This document shows positions 49,125 through 57,182 of a stretch of 64,000 bases of DNA, one piece after another. The notes below the pieces were generated by a model. The model had not been told where the DNA came from and did no database searches. It was given only the letters and a program-made list of their open reading frames with translations. Position numbers and translations under genes: made by a program. The DNA comes from Streptoalloteichus tenebrarius (GTDB lineage Bacteria; Actinomycetota; Actinomycetes; Mycobacteriales; Pseudonocardiaceae): positions 248,001 to 312,000 of the forward strand of contig NZ_JAMTCP010000002.1 of NCBI RefSeq assembly GCF_024171885.1. Direction: 5' to 3'. Each line of letters begins with the position of its first letter. The first letter of the stretch is position 1.

Positions 49125-49242
49125 GGTGTCACTCTAGGTCTGGCATTTCTCACGCTCGGTGTTCGAGCGGAGGAGCCTCAGCGGAGGGAATCGCTGCTCG
49201 ACGGGAGACGGCGACGGCAGATGCTTCGTGGTCAGAACTGGG

Positions 49243-49275
49243 GATGGGGCGCGGGTTTGGGGCCCGCGCCCCATC
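49243..49275 (-). terminator. terminator after the phospholipase gene
   Basis: A perfect 13-bp stem (49243-49255 with 49263-49275) with a 7-nt loop lies 11 bases beyond the phospholipase stop on the minus strand. Confidence 0.7.
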
Positions 49276-49286
49276 CGGACGTGCGG

Positions 49287-49829
49287 TCAGTCGGCCGCGG
49301 CGGCGACGCGCGCCTCGCGTTGGACGGACTCGCTGGAAACGATCTGGGCAATGGTGGCGCCGCTGCCGCCGAACTCACGGACGGCCTTGTAGTAGACGTC
49401 GGCGGTGCGCTTGCAGGTCCAGCTACTGCCGCAGATGGCGTACATGTCGTTGTGGAAGTTGTCGTCGATGCGCTTGCGGTTGGCCTCGGAGAACCGGCTC
49501 TGCTTCTTGTAGTTGCGGTAGCCGAAGTCGTGCCGGTGGCAGGCGGGCAGGAAGTTGTAGCCGAGCGGCGCGTCCGGGGACTTGGAGCAGCCGTCGGAGG
49601 ACCAGTCGAGCTGGTCGGAGTACGGGCGCTGGTTCCGGAGCGTGCCGAACTGCGAGAGCGACTTCGAGAACAGGTACTCGTCGGTGACGCTCTTGAGCTT
49701 GGCGGGGGTCAGGGCGGCCTCGGCGGTGCCGACGCCGAGGAACAGGGAGGCGCAGGCGGCGAGCACGAGCGCGACGAGCGAGCCGCGGGAGGCGCGCCGC
49801 GGGCGCGCGGAGGCAGGGGAAGCGGCCAC
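49287..49829 (-). CDS. secreted prokaryotic phospholipase A2
   Basis: 180 residues from the GTG at 49829, with AAAGGGA eight bases upstream. Residues 1-39 are a signal peptide ending AEA. The mature protein is about 140 residues, like Streptomyces violaceoruber PLA2. The active-site motif PACHRHDFGYRNY gives catalytic His100 and Asp101, and four cysteines (81, 97, 133, 139) match the two disulphides of that family. It hydrolyses the sn-2 ester of phospholipids with calcium; Asp65-like calcium ligands cannot be mapped reliably. It stands alone and ends in a terminator. Confidence 0.93.
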   Translation of the reverse strand: MAASPASARPRRASRGSLVALVLAACASLFLGVGTAEAALTPAKLKSVTDEYLFSKSLSQFGTLRNQRPYSDQLDWSSDGCSKSPDAPLGYNFLPACHRHDFGYRNYKKQSRFSEANRKRIDDNFHNDMYAICGSSWTCKRTADVYYKAVREFGGSGATIAQIVSSESVQREARVAAAAD

Positions 49830-49958
49830 GATGGTGATCCCTTTCGGACGACGTTGATCAAGCCATCCGACTTCGTAGCGCTTCCGTTGTGGGGTGTGGC
49901 ACCCCCGAAGGGAGCAAAGGAAGTGAAGATCAGGTGATGGGAAGGCGACGGCGCGTGG

Positions 49959-50471
49959 TCAGCGGGGGAGTTCCAGGAGCATCCGGCTGTTGCCGAGGGT
50001 GTTCGGCTTGACGTAGGGCAGGTCCAGGAACTCCGCGACGCCCTCGTCCGCCGAGCGTCGCATCTCCTCGTAGACCTCGGGCGCCACCGGGGTGCCGGAG
50101 ATCTCCACGAACCCGTGCCTGGCGAAGAACGCCGTCTCGAAGGTGAGCACGAAGATGCGGCTCAGCCCGAGGTCCACGGCGACGTCGACGAGCTGTTTCA
50201 CCAACGCGTGCCCGACGCCCCGGCCCCTCACCGAAGGGTCCACCGCCACCGTGCGGATCTCCGCCAGGTCCTCCCACAGGACGTGCAGCGCGCCGCAGCC
50301 GAGGATCCGCCCGCCCCCGTCGGCCACCCAGAACTCCTGGACGTCCTCGTAGAGGGTGACGAGCTGCTTGCTGAGCAGGACCTCGCCGGCGTACTGGTCG
50401 ACCAGGGCCTTGATCGCTCGTACGTCGCTCGTCCGGGCCCTGCGCACCACGAACGCGGGTTGATCTGGCAC
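49959..50471 (-). CDS. amino-acid N-acetyltransferase (ArgA-like GNAT)
   Basis: 170 residues from the ATG at 50471. The GNAT motif AEIRTVAVDPSVRGRGVGHA near residue 70 binds acetyl-CoA, and VLTFETAFFARHGFVEISGT is the terminal block. These match the short ArgA/NAGS-type acetyltransferases of actinobacteria, which acetylate glutamate in arginine synthesis. The VRRARTSDVRAIKALVDQYA N-terminus is typical. It is divergent from the RloA gene, with a 144-bp shared promoter region. Confidence 0.85.
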   Translation of the reverse strand: MPDQPAFVVRRARTSDVRAIKALVDQYAGEVLLSKQLVTLYEDVQEFWVADGGGRILGCGALHVLWEDLAEIRTVAVDPSVRGRGVGHALVKQLVDVAVDLGLSRIFVLTFETAFFARHGFVEISGTPVAPEVYEEMRRSADEGVAEFLDLPYVKPNTLGNSRMLLELPR

Positions 50472-50615
50472 GGCGGAGAGACTAGACCGCGCCCGGTCCG
50501 GGTGTCGCGGGAGTATCAGAGTGGTGAAAGCTGTCTCAGTCGAGGAGCTACAGGCCGGTTGATGCGGTTTACTTGCGCAGAAAGCCTTGAAGCTGCTGTC
50601 GGGGAGGTGTTTCCC

Positions 50616-51974
50616 ATGCTACGGAGCTTCCGGCTCGGTAACCACCGATCGATCTGGGACGAACAGGAGCTCCTCCTCCTGCCGGCCTACGACAAGCGGC
50701 GGGCCGTGCTCCCCGTGGTCGCCATCTACGGGGCGAACGCGGCCGGAAAATCCAACTTCCTGGACGGCCTCCAGTTCATGGTTCGAGCTGTGACGGAGTC
50801 CTTCGACGGCTGGCAGCCCCTCGACGGAGTGCCGAGACGCCCGTTTCGGCTTGACCCGCGTGCCGCAGAAGAAGCATCGACCTTCGTGGTCGAGCTCCTC
50901 CTGGGCGGTATCCGGTACACCTACGGTTTCCAGGTCGATAACGAGATGGTCGTCGAAGAGTGGCTCTTCAGCTACCCGGAGAAGCGAAGGCGCATTGTCT
51001 TCGAACGGCGAGGGGAAGAGCTGCGCTTCGGGAGCACAGTGCCGACCCAGCGAGGGAAGACGGAGGTCCTCGAAGACCTGCTGCGCCCAAACGCCCTCTT
51101 CCTCAGTCTCGCCGCGAAAGCGAATCTTGACCCGCTGCTTCCCGTCTACGAATGGTTCCTTCGGGGGGTTAGTTTTCGTGGGCCAGGGAGGGCGCAGTCC
51201 ACGGAATACACCGCGGTGAAATTCATTGATGGATCACCACAGCGTCAGCGCCTCCTCGTCGAGTTACTCCAACTCGCCGACCTCGGTATTACCGATGTCC
51301 TTGTGCTCCGAGAGGAGGACCCTACGTGGCGGGAGATGGGCTGGCGAGTCGAACAGGAGCTCGCCATGCTCCAGGATCGTCGTGACGCCGGTGGTCAGAA
51401 CGAGTCCCAACAGTCGCTCTTTGAGGACCTTGAGCAGCAACTCCGTGCTAGGGCCCGGATGTACAGCCGACCACGCTACCGGCGCCGCCTATTGTTCGCT
51501 CATGGGCCTGGAGCGTTGTTTGACCTGGGTGAGGAGTCAAAGGGGACCCAGGGTTGGCTCAGTTTGCTACCTGTTGCGCTGACCTGTCTGGAAGAAGGAT
51601 CGACGCTGGTCGTCGACGAGATCGACTCGAGCCTGCACCCCAGACTCACCGCGCGCCTCGTCGCCTTGTTCCGAGATCAGGTGACCAATCCGAAGGGTGC
51701 GCAGCTGCTGTTCAACACCCACGACACGAGTCTGTTGAGCCCTGTCCTTGGCGAGGAGGTGCTGAAGCGGGACGAGGTGTGGTTCGTCGAGAAGAATGAT
51801 TCAGGAGCCAGTGTGCTCTTCCCGTTGACCGAGTTCAAGCCTCGTGCCGGGGAGAACGCGGAGCGGCGGTACCTGGGTGGCAGCTACGGTGCCATTCCTA
51901 ACATTCTAGCGGAAGACTTCGTCGAGGCGGTGCGCTCTTCCGGCTTGTTCGGGGGCGCTGATGGTCAGGCGTGA
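50616..51974 (+). CDS. rloA: RloA-like AAA ATPase (OLD/AAA15 type, AbiL-like defence)
   Basis: 452 residues from the ATG at 50616, with GGGGAGG eight bases upstream (an ATG at 50562 would add 18 residues). N-terminal IYGANAAGKSN (Walker A, G39-S46) marks the ABC/SMC-like AAA15 ATPases. A long inserted helical domain follows (residues about 200-300). Walker B is Asp334-Glu335 (TLVVDEIDSSLHPRL), and NTHDTSLL (367 onward) is the H-loop. It overlaps rloB by 14 bases. This pairing, ATPase plus RloB/Toprim protein, is the AbiL/RloAB layout. Codon use is less GC3-biased than in the flanks, suggesting transfer. Defence function is inferred, not shown. Confidence 0.85.
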   Translation: MLRSFRLGNHRSIWDEQELLLLPAYDKRRAVLPVVAIYGANAAGKSNFLDGLQFMVRAVTESFDGWQPLDGVPRRPFRLDPRAAEEASTFVVELLLGGIRYTYGFQVDNEMVVEEWLFSYPEKRRRIVFERRGEELRFGSTVPTQRGKTEVLEDLLRPNALFLSLAAKANLDPLLPVYEWFLRGVSFRGPGRAQSTEYTAVKFIDGSPQRQRLLVELLQLADLGITDVLVLREEDPTWREMGWRVEQELAMLQDRRDAGGQNESQQSLFEDLEQQLRARARMYSRPRYRRRLLFAHGPGALFDLGEESKGTQGWLSLLPVALTCLEEGSTLVVDEIDSSLHPRLTARLVALFRDQVTNPKGAQLLFNTHDTSLLSPVLGEEVLKRDEVWFVEKNDSGASVLFPLTEFKPRAGENAERRYLGGSYGAIPNILAEDFVEAVRSSGLFGGADGQA

Positions 51975-52575
51975 GAACTCGCAGCATCGCAACACGAGGC
52001 CTCGCCGTCAGCCGGCGTCTCGTGTGTTAATTGTTAGCTGCGGCGAGCGGACCGAGCTGGACTACTTCGATGGTCTGCGGCGATCATTGAAGCCGCCGAC
52101 TGTCGCCCTCGCGGTCAAGCCTAAGAAGGCTTCTCCCGACCAGCTTGTCGCGTATGCGCGGAAGCTGCGCGAGCAGGACCCCGGAGGTTTTGACGAGGTC
52201 TGGTGCGTCATGGACGTCGACCACTACGACCTGGAGGGGGCGATATCCGCCGCACGAGAGGGAGGAGTGGTGTTGGCCATTTCAAATCCCTGCTTCGAAG
52301 TTTGGCTCTTGCTGCACTTCGTAGCCTGCGCGTCGCCGTTCTCGAATGAGAAGGCTGTGCGCGATGCGCTGCGGCGTCATGTACCGGGATACAAGAAGAA
52401 CAACCTCGATTTCGCCGTGTTTCAGCCGCACGTGATGGATGCGATCGAACGGGCGAAGAACATCACGCCCGCCCACGGGCAGGCGCACACCAACCCCTCG
52501 ACCGGCGTCTGGCGCTTGGTTGAGGTCGTTCTGGACCGCGATTTCCGGGGGGCCCGGGTGCGCCGGCTACCCTGA
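51961..52575 (+). CDS. rloB: RloB-family (Toprim-like) protein
   Basis: 204 residues from the ATG at 51961, overlapping rloA by 14 bases. The Toprim-like fold shows a first acidic residue in [13 protein letters not shown] (E29/E32), a DxD motif at Asp85-x-Asp87 (CVMDVDHYD), and [12 protein letters not shown] with Glu113, the hallmark of RloB proteins. It is likely a nuclease effector activated by the RloA ATPase, by analogy with AbiL and other ATPase/Toprim pairs. Leu23 is encoded by TTA (52027-52029), a codon very rare in such GC-rich genomes. The stop is five bases before rimO. Confidence 0.85.
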   Translation: MVRRENSQHRNTRPRRQPASRVLIVSCGERTELDYFDGLRRSLKPPTVALAVKPKKASPDQLVAYARKLREQDPGGFDEVWCVMDVDHYDLEGAISAAREGGVVLAISNPCFEVWLLLHFVACASPFSNEKAVRDALRRHVPGYKKNNLDFAVFQPHVMDAIERAKNITPAHGQAHTNPSTGVWRLVEVVLDRDFRGARVRRLP

Positions 52576-52579
52576 CGGC

Positions 52580-54007
52580 GTGTCTACCCCTGTCAACTCC
52601 CGTCGCGTTGCCATGGTGACCCTCGGCTGTGCCCGCAACGAGGTGGACTCCGAGGAGCTCGCCGGTCGGCTCAGCGCCGACGGCTGGCAGCTGGTGGACG
52701 CCGACCAGGACGCCGACGTCGTCGTCGTCAACACCTGCGGCTTCGTCGAGTCCGCCAAGCAGGACTCGGTCGACACGGTGCTCAGCGCGGCCGACACCGG
52801 GGCGAAGGTCGTCGCGGTGGGCTGCATGGCGGAGCGCTACGGCAATGAGCTCGCCGAGCACCTGCCCGAGGCCGACGCGGTGCTCGGCTTCGACCACTAC
52901 CCGACGCTGGCGTCGAGGCTGGAGGACGTGCTCGCCGGCCGTAAGGTCGAGTCGCACGCCCCGGTCGACCGGCGCACCCTGCTGCCGATCACGCCCGTGC
53001 AGCGGCCGAAGGCCGCCGAGGAGGTGTCGCTGCCCGGCCACGGCTGGGTGGGCGGCGCCCGCCCGGTCCGCCGCCGGCTCGACGACTCCCCGCTGGCCCC
53101 CCTCAAGCTCGCGTCCGGCTGCGACCGGCGCTGCTCGTTCTGCGCGATCCCGTCGTTCCGGGGCGCGTTCGTCTCACGCCCGGCCGAGGAGGTGCTCGGC
53201 GAGGCCGCGTGGCTGGCCGAGCAGGGCGTGCGCGAGCTGTTCCTGGTCAGCGAGAACTCCACCTCGTACGGCAAGGACCTCGGCGACGTGCGCGCGCTGG
53301 AGCGGCTGCTGCCGCGCCTGGCCGCCGTGCCGGGGATCGACCGGGTGCGCGTGTCCTACCTCCAGCCCGCCGAGACCCGGCCGGGGCTGGTGCGCGCCAT
53401 CGCGACCACGCCGGACGTCGTCCCCTACTTCGACCTGTCGTTCCAGCACGCCAGCGAGACGGTGCTGCGCCGCATGCGGCGCTTCGGCTCGACCGACTCC
53501 TTCCTGGCGCTGATCGAGCAGATCCGGGGGCTCGCCCCCCGCGCGGGCATCCGCAGCAACGTGATCGTGGGCTTCCCCGGCGAGACCGAGGAGGACCTGG
53601 CCGAGCTGGAGCGGTTCCTGACCGAGGCCCGGCTGGACGCGGTCGGTGTGTTCGGCTACTCGGACGAGGACGGCACCGAGGCCGCCGGCTTCGACGGCAA
53701 GCTGGACGCGGACACGGTCGCCGAGCGGGTGTCGCGGATCTCCGCCCTCGTCGACGAGGTCACCGCGCAGCGCGCCGAGGAGCGCGTCGGCGAGGAGGTC
53801 GAGGTCCTGGTGGGCCAGGCCGAGAGCGACGAGGAGGACTGCCTCGGCTGGGCCGCGCACCAGGCCCCCGAGGTCGACGGCGAGTGCGTGGTCACGGGCG
53901 GCTCCGGCCTGGCCGTGGGCGACCTCGTCCGCGCCAGGGTCGTCGAGGCAGCAGGGGTCGATCTCGTCGTCGAGCCGCTCGAGGTGCTGCCGAGGGACCG
54001 GACGTGA
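52580..54007 (+). CDS. rimO: ribosomal protein S12 methylthiotransferase RimO
   Basis: RimO adds a methylthio group to an Asp of ribosomal protein S12. 475 residues from the GTG at 52580. The N-terminal UPF0004 cluster Cys are C17, C53 and C82. The radical-SAM cluster is CDRRCSFC (C181, C185, C188). The C-terminal TRAM domain is present ([34 protein letters not shown]). It starts five bases after rloB, with no ribosome site visible, so its expression may depend on read-through from upstream or on a promoter inside the defence genes. It overlaps pgsA by four bases. Confidence 0.95.
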   Translation: MSTPVNSRRVAMVTLGCARNEVDSEELAGRLSADGWQLVDADQDADVVVVNTCGFVESAKQDSVDTVLSAADTGAKVVAVGCMAERYGNELAEHLPEADAVLGFDHYPTLASRLEDVLAGRKVESHAPVDRRTLLPITPVQRPKAAEEVSLPGHGWVGGARPVRRRLDDSPLAPLKLASGCDRRCSFCAIPSFRGAFVSRPAEEVLGEAAWLAEQGVRELFLVSENSTSYGKDLGDVRALERLLPRLAAVPGIDRVRVSYLQPAETRPGLVRAIATTPDVVPYFDLSFQHASETVLRRMRRFGSTDSFLALIEQIRGLAPRAGIRSNVIVGFPGETEEDLAELERFLTEARLDAVGVFGYSDEDGTEAAGFDGKLDADTVAERVSRISALVDEVTAQRAEERVGEEVEVLVGQAESDEEDCLGWAAHQAPEVDGECVVTGGSGLAVGDLVRARVVEAAGVDLVVEPLEVLPRDRT

Positions 54008-54651
54008 GCGGTCCCGGCGCCGGGACGGGCGACCACCCGGCGGAGCTCCCCTCGGGCTCCGGACCGCCGGCGCCGCAGCGGCAGGTGCCGTTGCTCAACG
54101 TGGCCAACGTGCTCACGATGACCCGCCTGCTGCTGGTTCCGGTCTTCCTGCTGACCCTGTTCGCCCAGGGCGGGCACGACCAGCTCTGGCGGCTGGTGGC
54201 CAGCGGCGTGTTCGCGGTCGCCTCGATCACCGACCGGATCGACGGCGACCTGGCGCGCCGGCACGGCCTCATCACCGACTTCGGCAAGATCGCCGACCCG
54301 ATCGCCGACAAGGCGCTCACCGGGGCCGCCCTGGTCGGGCTGAGCATGCTGGCCGAGCTGCCGTGGTGGGTCACGATCGTGATCGCGGTCAGGGAGCTGG
54401 GCGTCACGCTGCTCCGGTTCTGGGTGATCCGGCACGGCGTCATCGCGGCCAGCCGGGGCGGCAAGGCGAAGACGCTCGCCCAGGTGATCGCGATCGGGCT
54501 GTACCTGCTGCCCCTGCCGGACGCGGTCGACCCGCTACTCGTCGTGGCCATGGGCATTGCCGTACTCCTGACGGTGGTCACTGGACTGGACTATGTCGTG
54601 CGGGCCGTGCGGCTCCGGGCGGCGGGTCGGGCCACCACCGGCGCGTCGTGA
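54004..54651 (+). CDS. pgsA: CDP-diacylglycerol-glycerol-3-phosphate phosphatidyltransferase
   Basis: PgsA makes phosphatidylglycerol phosphate for phosphatidylglycerol and cardiolipin. 215 residues from a GTG overlapping the rimO stop. Residues 1-30 are disordered; the rest has about five membrane helices. The CDP-alcohol phosphotransferase motif is D77-x2-D80-G81-x2-A84-R85-x8-G94-x3-D98-x3-D102, complete. The position between rimO and cinA is conserved in actinobacteria, and its stop overlaps the cinA start. Confidence 0.94.
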   Translation: MSGPGAGTGDHPAELPSGSGPPAPQRQVPLLNVANVLTMTRLLLVPVFLLTLFAQGGHDQLWRLVASGVFAVASITDRIDGDLARRHGLITDFGKIADPIADKALTGAALVGLSMLAELPWWVTIVIAVRELGVTLLRFWVIRHGVIAASRGGKAKTLAQVIAIGLYLLPLPDAVDPLLVVAMGIAVLLTVVTGLDYVVRAVRLRAAGRATTGAS

Positions 54652-55187
54652 CCGCCCCCGGCGGGGACGGCCCCGGCGCCACCTCGGACCTCGGACCGCT
54701 GCCGGGGCTCGTCGGGCTGCCCGACGCCGAGCTGCGCGGGCTCGTCGGCAGGCTGAGGGAGCGGTCGGAGACCGTCGCGACCGCGGAGTCGCTGACCGCC
54801 GGGCTGGTGTGCGCGGTGCTGACCGCGGTGCCCGGCGCCAGCGCCGTCGTGCGCGGCGGTCTGGTCGTCTACGCCACCGACCTGAAGTCCGAGCTGGCCG
54901 GGGTCGACGCCGACCTGCTGGACCGGCACGGGGCCGTGTTCCCCGAGGTGGCGGCCCAGCTCGCGGTCGGCGCGCGCCGCCGCTGCGGCGCCACCTGGGG
55001 CCTGGGGCTGACCGGGGTGGCCGGCCCCGATCCCCAGGACGGGGTCGGGCCGGGCACGGTGCACGTCGGGCTGGCGGGGCCGTCCTCCGTCACCGTCCGC
55101 ACCGTGACGCTGGGTGGTGACCGGCAGGCGGTGCGCGCGGGCGCCGTCCGCGCGGCCCTGGCGGCGCTGGCCACCGCGCTGGGCTGA
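54648..55187 (+). CDS. cinA: CinA-C family nicotinamide-nucleotide amidohydrolase
   Basis: 179 residues, only the C-terminal CinA domain (no N-terminal MoaB-like domain). It starts at a GTG overlapping the pgsA stop. The motifs VATAESLTAGLVCAVLTAVP, GGLVVYATDLKSELAGVD and GLTGVAGPDPQDGVGPGTVH are typical of PncC-type enzymes that deamidate NMN to nicotinate mononucleotide for NAD salvage. The first 35 residues are a disordered extension. It is the last gene of the rimO-pgsA-cinA operon before the clgR promoter region. Confidence 0.92.
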   Translation: MTAPGGDGPGATSDLGPLPGLVGLPDAELRGLVGRLRERSETVATAESLTAGLVCAVLTAVPGASAVVRGGLVVYATDLKSELAGVDADLLDRHGAVFPEVAAQLAVGARRRCGATWGLGLTGVAGPDPQDGVGPGTVHVGLAGPSSVTVRTVTLGGDRQAVRAGAVRAALAALATALG

Positions 55188-55259
55188 CGACCCGCGTCAC
55201 CGCGTGTGGTGGGGGGGTGGTTTCACGAGCCGTCAACAGGGTGATCATCATGACGTCGG

Positions 55260-55285
55260 GGAACGACGCGACCCACCCGGGCGTT
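55260..55285 (+). promoter_or_regulatory. ECF sigma-type promoter upstream of clgR
   Basis: GGAAC (55260-55264), 17 bp, then CGTT (55282-55285), followed by GG. This matches the -35/-10 pattern of SigE/SigH-type extracytoplasmic-function sigma factors and is the same spacing as the motif before pspA. It implies a long 5' leader of about 150 nt for clgR. Confidence 0.55.
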
Positions 55286-55340
55286 GGTATGGCGTGTGTC
55301 CCCGCCCTCGGCGAGGCGGTCACGCCGCGTGCGGACCGTT

Positions 55341-55351
55341 CGCCCTGGGCG
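55341..55351 (+). promoter_or_regulatory. candidate ClgR box in clgR leader
   Basis: CGCCCTGGGCG, the reverse complement of which fits the CGCYNANRGCG core of ClgR operators. It lies between the ECF-type promoter and the clgR start, a position suited to autoregulation. Confidence 0.45.
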
Positions 55352-55449
55352 GACGGTTGGGTGATCTCGCTGTGCGCGTCGGGCCCGATCGGTAACGTGG
55401 TCGACACGGGCGTCGGCTCGGACGGCGCCCGGCCGAAAGGAGGCGCGCG

Positions 55450-55926
55450 ATGGCCCTGTTGCTGCGCGAGGCGATCGGCGAGCGGCTGCGCCGCACTCGC
55501 ACCGCCCAACGGCGCACACTGCGGGAGGTCTCGCGTGCCGCCCGTGTGAGCCTGGGGTACCTGTCCGAGGTGGAGCGGGGGCGCAAGGAGCCGTCCAGCG
55601 AGCTGCTGGCCGCGATCTGCACCGCCCTGGAGCTGCCGCTGTCCGAACTGCTCAACAACGTCGCCCTGGACATCCGCAGGGACGAGCCGGTCGTGCCCGC
55701 GCTGCCGACCGCGGCCGGCGTCGGCGAGGGCCGGGAGGCGCCCGCCGCGCGCGAGGGCGAGACCGAGGTCGGCAAGCTCGTGCCGGCCGTGGTCGGGACC
55801 GACCTCGCCGACCTGCGGTTGCAGCCGATGCTCAGCCACCGGCTGCCGGCCACGATCGGCCCGTCGTCCCTCGGCGGCGGCAAGCAGCTCAACGCGACCT
55901 GCAAGCAGGTGATCGTGGCGGCCTGA
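55450..55926 (+). CDS. clgR: ClgR-type helix-turn-helix regulator
   Basis: 158 residues from the ATG at 55450, with AAAGGAGG upstream. Residues about 8-65 are an XRE HTH ([40 protein letters not shown]). The sequence and the place after cinA identify ClgR, the activator of Clp protease genes; in mycobacteria it also drives the psp genes and is itself under SigE. The C-terminal half is longer and more variable than in mycobacteria. It ends 27 bases before a perfect palindrome, so it is probably not co-transcribed with pspA. Confidence 0.88.
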   Translation: MALLLREAIGERLRRTRTAQRRTLREVSRAARVSLGYLSEVERGRKEPSSELLAAICTALELPLSELLNNVALDIRRDEPVVPALPTAAGVGEGREAPAAREGETEVGKLVPAVVGTDLADLRLQPMLSHRLPATIGPSSLGGGKQLNATCKQVIVAA

Positions 55927-55952
55927 GCCCGGTGGGGCGGGTCCCGTCTCGT

Positions 55953-55998
55953 GACCACGGCGGGTGGGCGGTCGGCCGACCGCCCACCCGCCGTGGTC
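55953..55998. terminator. perfect 46-bp palindrome after clgR
   Basis: Two 23-bp arms (55953-55975 and 55976-55998) are exact reverse complements with no spacer; as RNA it folds to a 21-bp stem with a 4-nt loop. It is very probably the clgR terminator, although a role as a protein-binding site cannot be excluded. Confidence 0.75.
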
Positions 55999-56243
55999 GT
56001 TCCGGCGCTCACGCTCCGTCAGTGGGCCGGTGACCCGAGCGTGAGCGTCGGGGTGCACCCACGGTCGAGTGGTGCTCCGGTGTGCGGGTGATCACTGTTC
56101 GTCACTCGGCGACGCCTCTCCCCTCCGCTCACCCGACAGGGGGCGGTTCGGCGACGGGACCGACGTCGGTCGGTGACGAAGATCAGGGAGAACCCTGAGA
56201 TATCCCGGGGTCGGTGGAACGCGCCACGCGCACCTGACACGAT

Positions 56244-56269
56244 GGAACCAGCACCGGAACCAGCACGTT
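56244..56269 (+). promoter_or_regulatory. ECF sigma-type promoter upstream of pspA
   Basis: GGAAC (56244-56248), 17 bp, then CGTT (56266-56269), followed by G. The spacing and both boxes equal those before clgR. It lies 57 bases upstream of the pspA ATG, so the leader is short. Confidence 0.6.
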
Positions 56270-56325
56270 GTCCGGTCGACACGCCTCGCGGGATCGGGCA
56301 AGTAGGGGAGAAGGCAGGCGGAGGT

Positions 56326-57165
56326 ATGGCCAACGCGTTCGTGAAGTTCTGGAAGTACCTGATGGCGTCGTTCTCGTCGAAGATCGACGAGCACGCCGAC
56401 CCGAAGGTGCAGATCCAGCAGGCCATCGAGGAGGCGCAGCGACAGCACCAGGCGCTCTCCCAGCAGGCCGCCGCCGTGATCGGTAACCAGCGCCAACTGG
56501 AGATGAAGCTGAACCGGCAGCTCGGGGAGATCGAGAAGCTCCAGGCCTCGGCCCGGCAGGCGCTGGTGATGGCCGACCAGGCCCGCGCCCAGGGCGACCT
56601 GACCAAGGCGCAGCAGTACGAGCAGAGCGCCCAGGCGTTCGCCACCCAGCTCGTCACCGCCGAGCAGAGCGTCGAGGACCTGAAGGTCCTGCACGACCAG
56701 GCGCTGGGCGCCGCCGAGCAGGCCAAGCAGGCCGTCGAGCGCAACGCCATGGTGCTCCAGCAGAAGCTCGCCGAGCGCACCAAGCTGCTCAGCCAGTTGG
56801 AGCAGGCGAAGATGCAGGAGCAGGTGTCCTCCTCGCTGCGGCAGATGACCGAGCTGGCCGCCCCCAGCAACACGCCGTCGCTGGAGGAGGTCAGGGAGAA
56901 GATCGAGCGGCGGTACGCGACCGCCGTCGGCCAGGCGGAGCTGGCGCAGAACTCCGTGCAGGGCCGCATGCTGGAGGTCCAGCAGTCGACCATCGACATG
57001 GCGGGCGCCTCGCGCCTGGAGCAGATCCGCGCCTCGCTGCACGGCGGCTCCCTGGCCTCGGGCGCCGGCGCCGCCGGCCAGGTCACCGGCGGGCAGACCG
57101 CCGCCCCGCTGCCGGCCCAGCCCCAGCCCAACGCCCAGCAGCACCCGCAGCCCGGTCAGGCCTGA
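56326..57165 (+). CDS. pspA: phage-shock / envelope-stress protein PspA
   Basis: PspA (IM30/ESCRT-III-like) oligomerises on the inner membrane and limits proton leakage. 279 residues from the ATG at 56326, with GCGGAGG upstream. Residues 1-25 contain the amphipathic N-terminal helix ([20 protein letters not shown]), and residues about 25-220 form long coiled coils with [20 protein letters not shown] and [20 protein letters not shown]. The C-terminal 60 residues are Ala/Gln/Pro-rich and disordered. It is followed by pspM after 17 bp. Confidence 0.93.
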   Translation: MANAFVKFWKYLMASFSSKIDEHADPKVQIQQAIEEAQRQHQALSQQAAAVIGNQRQLEMKLNRQLGEIEKLQASARQALVMADQARAQGDLTKAQQYEQSAQAFATQLVTAEQSVEDLKVLHDQALGAAEQAKQAVERNAMVLQQKLAERTKLLSQLEQAKMQEQVSSSLRQMTELAAPSNTPSLEEVREKIERRYATAVGQAELAQNSVQGRMLEVQQSTIDMAGASRLEQIRASLHGGSLASGAGAAGQVTGGQTAAPLPAQPQPNAQQHPQPGQA

Positions 57166-57182
57166 GCGGGCGGGACGTCGCG

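Larger units (their letters stand above)
55927..56325. other. clgR-pspA intergenic region
   Basis: 399 bases. It holds the palindromic terminator at 55953-55998, an ECF-type promoter at 56244-56269 and a ribosome site before pspA. A CGTGATCACTG patch at about 56087-56097 is not assigned. No other gene seen. Confidence 0.5.

Noticed and set aside
55340-55460. ClgR box upstream of pspA
   Set aside because: A CGC-N5-GCG match exists near 56223 but does not fit the ClgR core; only the site before clgR fits, and only moderately.
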